From positions 1-10,776 of the forward strand of contig CAZZHV010000037.1 of the NCBI GenBank assembly GCA_964654135.1: a stretch of DNA of 10,776 nt, read 5' to 3'. Within the stretch, counting starts at the first letter, position 1. Each line of letters opens with the position of its first letter. The position numbers and the translations under genes are program-made. Below, piece by piece: positions 6,885 to 10,776 of the stretch. The notes beneath the pieces are model-generated. The model made no database searches. It had not been told where the DNA came from and saw only the letters and a list, made by a program, of their open reading frames with translations. Source of the stretch: CAMLQK01 sp964654135. Its GTDB lineage: Bacteria; Patescibacteriota; Saccharimonadia; Saccharimonadales; UBA4665.

Positions 6885-7523
6885 TTAGGCTGCGCTGCCC
6901 AATACTAGGGCGATTAGCAGCGGCATTATGAGATTGTCGGTGCCGTTAAATGCCACGTTCTCGGTAAGAGTAGCGAGCACAGGCACAAGGAACAGTGTCG
7001 TAAAGCCGGCAGTGTCCGGGCTAAAATGCACATATGTCATCATGATGCCGACAGAAACTACAAAGAAAGTGGCCGTTCCGATAACACTTTTTGTCTTACC
7101 AAATACCTTATATTTAGTACTCTCGCCCCATAGGACGCCAATAATTGCAGCTAGAGCGTCGCCGATACTTAAGCTCAGCATCGATGCCATAAAAATCCAC
7201 TTGGTAGTGCTAATAAGCGCCAACAATCCAATAACAACGGCGAAACAAATTTCGCCAATTGCCCTACTCGGAGAGGTGTGAATCGCCTTAAAGGCGGTAA
7301 TCCTAATTGAGATAAGAATAACGGCCAGGAATGCGACGCTTAGCAGTTCAATTTCTCGCCAGCTCAAGAAGAAAGGCCAAAAAGCCACAAACGTCCCAAC
7401 ACACATGTGGACGAATTTTCGGGTAAGCTCGGAGTGCATTGAAGTATATCGAGCAAGATATTCCGCAATGAGGAGAATGAAGCCAACGGCGATCAACGCC
7501 AGTAGAATTGCCATATCCTTCAT
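6885..7523 (-). CDS. Dolichol/phytol/diacylglycerol kinase-like integral membrane protein (SEC59/DGK1/VTE5 family)
   Basis: The 212-aa polytopic protein has about six to seven membrane segments. Family marks in order are SELTRKFVHMCVG (31-43, with R35, K36, H39), SRAIGE (86-91), SLSIGDALAAIIG (117-129, D122), FGKTKSVIGT (141-150) and TENVAFNGTDNLIMPL (187-202, with E188, D196, N197). This family phosphorylates a membrane lipid alcohol using CTP; the substrate here is unknown, with dolichol/undecaprenol, phytol or diacylglycerol all possible. ATG 7523 is used; ATG 7514 is also plausible, since TACAAT lies 7 nt before it. It heads the leftward run with the small membrane protein and the Clp-like ATPase and is divergent from module B. 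It does not look like classical CdsA, whose C-terminal signature is absent. Confidence 0.75.
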   Translation of the reverse strand: MKDMAILLALIAVGFILLIAEYLARYTSMHSELTRKFVHMCVGTFVAFWPFFLSWREIELLSVAFLAVILISIRITAFKAIHTSPSRAIGEICFAVVIGLLALISTTKWIFMASMLSLSIGDALAAIIGVLWGESTKYKVFGKTKSVIGTATFFVVSVGIMMTYVHFSPDTAGFTTLFLVPVLATLTENVAFNGTDNLIMPLLIALVLGSAA

Positions 7524-7555
7524 TGTAACTGATTTCGTCAACAAAACGGTCTAAT

Positions 7556-7586
7556 TTGCACCCATAGAAATGTTGTGTTTTAATAT
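7556..7586 (+). promoter_or_regulatory. Putative promoter of module B
   Basis: TTGCAC (7556-7561) is followed after 17 nt by TTTAAT (7579-7584), with TAATAT overlapping at 7581-7586. Transcription would begin near 7592, which favours the GTG start at 7621 over an ATG at 7570 that lies between the two boxes. Confidence 0.4.
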
Positions 7587-7620
7587 ATCCGCTATACGCA
7601 CCTTCGACAAACAGGCTGGA

Positions 7621-8010
7621 GTGATCAGTTTGTCCTGGCAAATGGTCCTGGACGTGTTGCCGCCTTTCGTGGCACTAATGGTGATGTACGCCATTGGCCG
7701 CGAGGGAGGCAGGAGCGCAGAACGCAAGAACATGCAGCACCGCACCACACAGCAGGCCATCATCAACACCATCTTCGTGTTCAAGGAGCGCGGACGGCAG
7801 GTGTCCATCGGTGACCTCATCAGCGTGATGCCCAAGTGGCCGCACAAGATCTACCCGGTCGTCGAGCACATGCTTCTCACCGGCGAGATCATCGTCACCA
7901 ACCCGCTACACGCCGAAAACCAAGAACCGCGCTACTTCGACCTTCCCGCCCCTGAGGCAGAGGACGAAGCCCCGGCCGACCTGGTCATCACCGACAACAA
8001 GGAGGTCTGA
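7621..8010 (+). CDS. Membrane-anchored winged-helix protein 1 (module B)
   Basis: The 129-aa product from GTG 7621 starts with one hydrophobic helix (MVLDVLPPFVALMVMYAIG, about 8-26), then a basic stretch (REGGRSAERKN), then a domain that reads as a winged helix: HRTTQQAIINTIFVFKERG, IGDLISVMPKW and HKIYPVVEHMLLTGEIIV, followed by a wing-like hairpin ending PRYFDL. The tail after about 105 is acidic. The segment KIYPVVEHMLLTGEI lines up with SLYPLLSRLERQKKI of the next protein, so the two probably share a fold. The gene is GC-rich and its codons differ from the neighbours. ATG 7570 is possible but sits inside the promoter and in AT-rich sequence. Its stop overlaps the next start (TGATG). A role as a membrane-tethered DNA-binding or signalling protein is inferred; its target is unknown. 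Confidence 0.7.
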   Translation: MISLSWQMVLDVLPPFVALMVMYAIGREGGRSAERKNMQHRTTQQAIINTIFVFKERGRQVSIGDLISVMPKWPHKIYPVVEHMLLTGEIIVTNPLHAENQEPRYFDLPAPEAEDEAPADLVITDNKEV

Positions 8011-8321
8011 TGACCTGGATAACCGCCTACAGCATCCTGGCAATTGGTCTGTTCTGCGGTTACATGGCCGGCAGATCCTCTCAGCGACGCCAGCGCCTGC
8101 GTGAAGACCGTGTCTGGGAACTGCTCGTCGACGCCAGTCGCCGCAACGAGCCGCTCACCGGCTACCAGCTGACTGAGCGCAGTGAACTCGGAGTCGGGTC
8201 GCTCTACCCGCTGCTGTCGCGGCTGGAAAGGCAAAAAAAGATCGTCCGCATCCGGAAGACCAAACCCGATGGGGAGTACGACGGCACGTTCTACATGGCC
8301 AACGTGAACCCCAGAAAGTAA
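8010..8321 (+). CDS. Membrane-anchored PadR-like winged-helix protein 2 (module B)
   Basis: The 103-aa product has an N-terminal membrane helix (WITAYSILAIGLFCGYMAG, about 3-21), a strongly basic juxtamembrane stretch (RSSQRRQRLRE), and a winged helix resembling the PadR core: VWELLVDASRR, LTGYQLTERS and LGVGSLYPLLSRLERQKKIV, then a wing ending GTFYMA. PadR regulators normally lack a membrane anchor and carry a dimerisation region after the wing; here the chain ends right after the wing, so dimerisation may come from the membrane helix or from the partner encoded upstream. It overlaps that gene by one base (TGATG) and has a very strong AAGGAGG site inside the upstream reading frame, which implies coupled expression. 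High GC marks the pair as foreign to this backbone. Confidence 0.75.
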   Translation: MTWITAYSILAIGLFCGYMAGRSSQRRQRLREDRVWELLVDASRRNEPLTGYQLTERSELGVGSLYPLLSRLERQKKIVRIRKTKPDGEYDGTFYMANVNPRK

Positions 8322-8324
8322 AAA

Positions 8325-8379
8325 CGGCCGCCGGGCGGGATCAGTACTGGCGCATGCCAGACCCGCTCGGCGCACGCCG
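8325..8379 (+). other. Long imperfect hairpin after module B (55 nt)
   Basis: CGGC (8325-8328) pairs with GCCG (8376-8379); after a 3-nt bulge an 11-bp stem follows (8329-8339 with 8362-8372, one G-T wobble); after an asymmetric loop (7 nt against 1) comes CTGGC/GCCAG (8347-8351, 8356-8360) with a GCAT loop. It begins 4 nt after the stop codon of the second winged-helix gene. A separate terminator lies 40 bp further on. A small extra stem GTCGA/TCGAC follows at 8398-8414. Confidence 0.7.
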
Positions 8380-8419
8380 CCTTCCCTGTCCTGTTTGTCG
8401 ACCCTCAACTCGACTATCA

Positions 8420-8443
8420 ATGCCTCTTTACAGAGGTATTTTT
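8420..8443 (+). terminator. Intrinsic terminator of module B
   Basis: ATGCCTC (8420-8426) pairs with GAGGTAT (8433-8439, one G-T pair) around a 6-nt loop, followed by a T run. The reverse strand also shows a partial T-tract before the hairpin, but on this strand the run is cleaner. It lies right before the end of the convergent gene at 8446. Confidence 0.75.
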
Positions 8444-8445
8444 AT

Positions 8446-8949
8446 TTATGAAGCCTCTGGCAACTCTTGTAGCACTCGTCTCATAACGAGCGAGGCTACC
8501 CCGCTCTCACGTCCAGGTGTCCAAGGCCGTACGGCCTTAACGAAGTGCGCGGTTGCTTCGGCAGCCTCATGCAATATTTTGTCGTGCTCAGTTACTGTTG
8601 GCTGTACAAGATTATGCTCGAGCATTCTCAATACTTCCGGCGAATCATCGTGCAACCAAAGATGCGGCAAAAGCTCCATGGCCATAAGCCGGTCATTATA
8701 GTAATCACTGTAGGCAAACGCTTCGTAAAGTTTACGGGGATTGGCGGTATCAATTTTGGAATCTTCTGGATAGAGCGCAAACGCATTCAGGAAATGTTGA
8801 TGGAGTACCTGGGAAGGAGTGTCGCCGTGCAGCGAAGCTTCGTGAAGGTCATGAAAATAGTTCTGCACAACTGCAGGCTCTGTGAAATCAAAATAATCCA
8901 AATAACAGCTAACTTCTAGTGGTATATCAGTGGTGGTATACTGCTCCAT
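8446..8949 (-). CDS. Unknown helical protein, 167 aa
   Basis: The reading frame runs from ATG 8949 (MEQYTTTDIPLEVSCYLDYF) to TAA at 8446. I chose this start because TACAAT lies exactly 6 nt before it and because the upstream in-frame part (to 9012) reads through that promoter. The sequence is mostly helical, acidic and rich in aromatic and histidine residues, for example EAVQNYF-like and AYSDYYNDRLMAMELLPHLWLHDDSPEVLRMLEHNL segments that have the feel of HEAT-type helical pairs. It has no signal peptide, membrane helix or recognised catalytic motif. Moderate GC and backbone-like codons set it apart from the modules on both sides. I do not recognise a family. Confidence 0.65.
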   Translation of the reverse strand: MEQYTTTDIPLEVSCYLDYFDFTEPAVVQNYFHDLHEASLHGDTPSQVLHQHFLNAFALYPEDSKIDTANPRKLYEAFAYSDYYNDRLMAMELLPHLWLHDDSPEVLRMLEHNLVQPTVTEHDKILHEAAEATAHFVKAVRPWTPGRESGVASLVMRRVLQELPEAS

Positions 8950-8955
8950 TTGGGC

Positions 8956-8961
8956 ATTGTA
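8956..8961 (-). promoter_or_regulatory. -10 box of the helical unknown, probable leaderless start
   Basis: On the reverse strand TACAAT lies 6 nt before the ATG at 8949. No Shine-Dalgarno motif is present. The region further upstream is T-rich but offers no clear -35. Confidence 0.5.
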
Positions 8962-9068
8962 GCGTAGAATAATAAAAAGAGAAGTGACAGTTTTAACGGT
9001 CGCGACAAACATCGACCTATAGTTAATCAGAAGTTCATGTTTGGTGCAGTCCTAAAGAGAGACCGTGG

Positions 9069-9124
9069 TTGCGAATACGCAATAATCGTGGTAAAAAATA
9101 CTTATGTTTCTCGTAAGGAGAAAC
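9069..9124 (+). promoter_or_regulatory. Leader of module C with two hairpins
   Basis: TTGCG/CGCAA (9069-9073, 9078-9082) is followed by a 7-bp stem GTTTCTC/GAGAAAC (9106-9112, 9118-9124). The second stem contains AAGGAG in its 3' part, but no start codon lies at a usable distance, so this copy seems not to serve translation. TTGCGA (9069-9074) with TAAAAA 17 nt later is a weak promoter candidate. Nothing coding was found in 8962-9143. Confidence 0.4.
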
Positions 9125-9143
9125 CAAGTCACGAAAGGCAGTC

Positions 9144-9749
9144 ATGCCCACCTCAGCAACGATGCCGCTATTTAACGGCACCGCGACCAGCCTGAACGAC
9201 TTCGCGCTTAAGTGCGCGAGGGAGCTCGGAATGTTTGCAGAGAACGTCGACAACCTCACGCCGCGGCCGACCGAGTTCAACTCGAAAAGCTCCGGCAACG
9301 ACGAGGCTGTACAGCTGCAACAGACAATCGAGGCCGTCAAGGCTTGGACCAAAGAGGAAGCAGACCAGTACGCCCAAGAGCACTACCAGACAGCCCTCAA
9401 GCAGTTCGAAGCAGACGTCGCAGAGGTTGACGAACGTCGCAAGCGCTACGAGACAATGCGCCTCGAAGTCGAAGCCTGGGAACCGCCCACTGGCGAGCAC
9501 AATGCCCTGAAGCGGCTGATGTTCGAGCGCATCGAGAAAGATCTGCGCCTCGAATGCTCACCGCCGATCGTACCTACTTGCCTATCCGGTGAGATGTACC
9601 GTCGACAGCGGCTCGCGGAGCTCATGCGATACCTCGACGTCGTCAACAAGGCACGCGACACGCAGGACACGTTCAACCGTAAGCGAACTGCGTGGACACA
9701 GGCACTACGTGACAGTCTGCCCGAAAGTCCACAGATCATCGGGATCTGA
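9144..9749 (+). CDS. Unknown GC-rich 201-aa helical protein (module C)
   Basis: The frame starts at ATG 9144, with AAAGG at 9134-9138 as a ribosome site. A 60-base sample (9421-9480) has 36 G/C, against 26 in the same length of the backbone ATPase gene. After a short, Thr/Asn-rich start (MPTSATMPLFNG, LNDFALKCARELGMF) the protein is a long charged helical stretch (about 55-115, with AVKAWTKEEADQYAQEHYQTALKQF and VAEVDERRKRYETMRLEVEAW), a proline break (PPTGEHN), then more helices to the C-terminus. Coiled-coil character is likely. It has no membrane helix, signal peptide or enzyme motif. It looks like small proteins of actinophages or mobile elements in style only; I do not recognise a family. 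Confidence 0.7.
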   Translation: MPTSATMPLFNGTATSLNDFALKCARELGMFAENVDNLTPRPTEFNSKSSGNDEAVQLQQTIEAVKAWTKEEADQYAQEHYQTALKQFEADVAEVDERRKRYETMRLEVEAWEPPTGEHNALKRLMFERIEKDLRLECSPPIVPTCLSGEMYRRQRLAELMRYLDVVNKARDTQDTFNRKRTAWTQALRDSLPESPQIIGI

Positions 9750-9759
9750 CACCAAAAAC

Positions 9760-9773
9760 CCTGCTCAGGCAGG
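9760..9773 (+). other. Short hairpin after module C
   Basis: CCTGC (9760-9764) pairs with GCAGG (9769-9773) around TCAG. It lies 10 nt after the stop codon and directly before the long hairpin. It has no T-tract. Confidence 0.55.
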
Positions 9774-9774
9774 T

Positions 9775-9832
9775 TAGTCGGGCGGGGCCGGATACCCATG
9801 GCCCACCGCCATTATCCAGCCCTTCCCGACTA
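9775..9832 (+). other. Long imperfect hairpin after module C (58 nt)
   Basis: TAGTCGGG (9775-9782) pairs perfectly with CCCGACTA (9825-9832). Pairing continues inward: GGGGC with GCCCT (9784-9788, 9819-9823), one C-A mismatch, GGATA/TATCC (9790-9794, 9813-9817), a CCC bulge, and ATGGC/GCCAT (9798-9802, 9808-9812) with a 5-nt loop. Nearly every base in the 58 nt is paired. No T-tract follows, so it does not look like an intrinsic terminator. Confidence 0.8.
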
Positions 9833-9877
9833 GCACCACCGGTTACAATCTTTGACACATTACATAACAAAACTAAT

Positions 9878-9907
9878 TTGTTAGTATCCACGCTATGGCT
9901 GTATCAT
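9878..9907 (+). promoter_or_regulatory. Promoter of the tail-fibre-like gene
   Basis: TTGTTA (9878-9883) and TATCAT (9902-9907) are 18 nt apart. A perfect TTGACA also occurs at 9852-9857 but lacks a good -10 at the right distance. The inverted repeat ACTAA-TTTG-TTAGT overlaps the -35. Confidence 0.45.
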
Positions 9908-9930
9908 AAGCACTATAAAGGATATTACAA

Positions 9931-10554
9931 ATGGCTGATCCAGTACGCTTGCCTACCCCTGGCAGTGACAGTGGTAAATGGGGCGACCTCCTAAACAATT
10001 TCTTGAGTGTTGCACACGATACAGACGGCACCCTCAAGGACAAAAACCAACCAAATGGCTATGCCGGACTCGACAGTGATGGCCATATCGACAATGCTGT
10101 TATTTCTAATCTAACGCTTGGTGACTACGTTGGCGTCGAAGCCTACACGCAAACCGTCCCTACTGGCACTTTCGTATTCAATCTTCCATTTGACACTATC
10201 ACGGCCCAACGAAATATATCTGTTAATTGGAGTAGCGGCACTCCAGGCGATGTTCTCATAACACAAGATGGTGTGTATTCTATTAGCCTGACTGTTACGT
10301 GGAATGACAGCAGTACAGCTATAGACTCGAACCGCTTTGCGCGCATTCGAACCACTTGCATGTTCCGCACCGAAGATCAACGCCACGTTGCCGCTGGTTT
10401 TGACAACACGCAATCGCTTTCGTTCACCGTTGCGTTGCAGGCTGGACAGAACGTTCATATCGACCTCAATCAGGATAGCGACATCGACTTAACACCAAAC
10501 GTATTATTACTTGTTACCAAGGTTAATAATCTGGGTCCTGAAGTCGTAATCTAA
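9931..10554 (+). CDS. Tail-fibre-like / C1q-like adhesin
   Basis: The 207-aa product starts at ATG 9931, with AAGGAT 9-14 nt upstream. The N-terminus LPTPGSDSGKWGDLLNNFLSVAHDTDGTLKD (about 7-37) is a motif seen at the start of phage tail-fibre and bacterial fibre-like proteins (W-G-x2-L-N-x-F-L...DGT). A linker GYAGLDSDGHIDNAVISN (44-61) is the usual bridge. The C-terminal part (about 70-200) is a beta-rich jelly-roll of C1q/TNF style, with GDVLITQDGVYSISLTVTW, RFARIRTTCMF and SFTVALQAGQNVHIDL. Such proteins form trimers that bind surface ligands. There is no signal peptide, so export would need another route, or it belongs to a phage-like particle. Host-cell attachment in an epibiont is an attractive inference only. 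GC is similar to the backbone. Confidence 0.65.
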   Translation: MADPVRLPTPGSDSGKWGDLLNNFLSVAHDTDGTLKDKNQPNGYAGLDSDGHIDNAVISNLTLGDYVGVEAYTQTVPTGTFVFNLPFDTITAQRNISVNWSSGTPGDVLITQDGVYSISLTVTWNDSSTAIDSNRFARIRTTCMFRTEDQRHVAAGFDNTQSLSFTVALQAGQNVHIDLNQDSDIDLTPNVLLLVTKVNNLGPEVVI

Positions 10555-10596
10555 CCCTGGATAATAAAAATAGTATTGATATCAATGCATAGGAGC

Positions 10597-10675
10597 ATGG
10601 GGATAAAGGACTCGATACTGTGTGAAGTGAAAACTTTCACAGGAAGTTTTCACGCATATTCGTTCGAGCCCCCAT
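10597..10675. other. Structured element with two alternative hairpins beside tRNA-Pro
   Basis: ATGGGG (10597-10602) is complementary to CCCCAT (10670-10675) and CTCGA (10611-10615) to TCGAG (10664-10668), closing a 79-nt unit. Inside, GTGAAAACTT/AAGTTTTCAC (10627-10636, 10644-10653) is a perfect 10-bp stem; it competes with TGTGAA/TTCACA (10621-10626, 10636-10641). The left edge holds a copy of the tRNA-Pro 3' end. It could be a degenerated tRNA-derived element or a folded RNA; the coding strand is not clear. Confidence 0.5.
10599..10615. repeat. 17-bp direct repeat of the tRNA-Pro 3' segment
   Basis: GGGGATAAAGGACTCGA occurs here and again at 10729-10745, where it is the T-loop to acceptor part of tRNA-Pro. 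The copies are 130 bp apart, differ at the next base on each side, and resemble the duplicated core of a tRNA attachment site. Confidence 0.6.
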
Positions 10676-10680
10676 TTCAA

Positions 10681-10727
10681 ACCAAGAAAAAACCACCAAG
10701 CTCGAAAGCTGGTGGTTTTTTCTTGGT
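10681..10727 (-). terminator. Terminator of tRNA-Pro, symmetric
   Basis: A 17-bp perfect stem (10681-10697 with 10711-10727) is extended by AGCT/AGCT around CGAA (TTCG when read leftward). Runs of A and T within the stem make it active in both directions. The outer part of the stem includes the CCA end of the tRNA, so the core (10684-10720) is the functional part. Confidence 0.8.
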
Positions 10728-10776
10728 CGGGGATAAAGGACTCGAACCTTCGACCTCGCGGTCCCAAACCGCGCGC
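10724..10776 (-). tRNA. tRNA-Pro (TGG anticodon), 5' part outside the window
   Basis: Nucleotides 24 to 76 are present. The anticodon stem CGCGG/CCGCG encloses TTTGGGA, giving anticodon TGG with G37, as in proline tRNAs. The T arm is GAAGG-TTCGAGT-CCTTT, position 72 is G (the C1-G72 pair is typical of bacterial tRNA-Pro), the discriminator is A and CCA is encoded at 10724-10726. Confidence 0.9.

Noticed and set aside
7570..7620. ATG at 7570 as the start of the first winged-helix gene
   Set aside because: It lies inside the predicted promoter, has AT-rich backbone-like sequence and no ribosome site; GTG 7621 coincides with the change to GC-rich coding sequence.
1061..9749. Recoded UGA (glycine), as in some CPR lineages
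   Set aside because: TGA ends several genes at sensible places (1061, 6467, 8008, 9747), and the large genes need no TGA read-through.
961..9832. Direct identification of the three hairpins as canonical integron attC sites
   Set aside because: I could not find proper RYYYAAC/GTTRRRY boxes at the hairpin ends (GTTAGTC at 9773-9779 is only a near match), and no integron integrase is in the window. Kept only as one hypothesis.
10599..10675. tmRNA 5' end, suggested by GGGG...GGACTCGA
   Set aside because: The unit is only about 79 nt, has no tag reading frame and no matching 3' tRNA-like half with T arm; the similarity comes from its being a copy of the tRNA-Pro 3' segment on the other strand.
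1..10776. CRISPR array, insertion sequence or transposase
   Set aside because: No regularly spaced repeats, no transposase-like protein and no terminal inverted repeats framing a coding region were found.

Overview
The window looks like the chromosome of a Patescibacteria/CPR bacterium, most likely Candidatus Saccharibacteria (TM7). This is inferred from compact genes with very short spacers, -10 boxes placed directly at start codons, a membrane-anchored Clp-type AAA+ ATPase, a P1B ATPase without a metal-binding N-terminus, and TGA used as an ordinary stop. It is not proven by any marker gene in the window.

Backbone genes have moderate GC (a 60-base sample inside the ATPase gene, 3061-3120, has 26 G/C). 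They are: a partial leftward gene (1-71), tRNA-His with G-1 and encoded CCA (304-381), a pyridoxamine-phosphate-oxidase-like protein (438-908), a P1B ATPase (2096-3937), and a leftward run of a dolichol/phytol-kinase-like membrane enzyme (6885-7523), a small membrane protein (6467-6841) and a two-ring membrane Clp-like ATPase (3981-6470). Further right are a leftward helical unknown (8446-8949), a tail-fibre/C1q-like protein (9931-10554) and a truncated tRNA-Pro(TGG) with its terminator (10681-10776).

Three foreign-looking modules interrupt this backbone. Each has an AT-rich promoter/leader, then a strikingly GC-rich coding region (60-base samples: 44 G/C at 1561-1620, 40 at 8101-8160, 36 at 9421-9480), then a long imperfect hairpin just after the stop codon. 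Module A (about 914-1995, leftward) encodes an unknown 244-aa protein with a Cys/His cluster. Module B (about 7556-8443, rightward) encodes two overlapping small proteins, each with one N-terminal membrane helix and a PadR-like winged helix. Module C (about 9040-9832, rightward) encodes a 201-aa helical unknown. The three hairpins are 54, 55 and 58 nt long, differ in sequence and resemble each other in architecture. A and B also have separate intrinsic terminators, so the hairpins are not simply terminators. This dispersed series of GC-rich gene plus folded 3' element is the most interesting thing in the window. It may be a cassette-type mobile system or a family of structured 3'-UTR RNAs.

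Other points worth a second look: the Clp-like ATPase has lost the aromatic pore-loop residues in both rings and has DD instead of DE in its first Walker B. Three genes have a -10 box exactly 6 nt before ATG, suggesting leaderless mRNAs. A 17-bp copy of the tRNA-Pro 3' end lies 130 bp beyond the tRNA, next to a structured element with two mutually exclusive hairpins.
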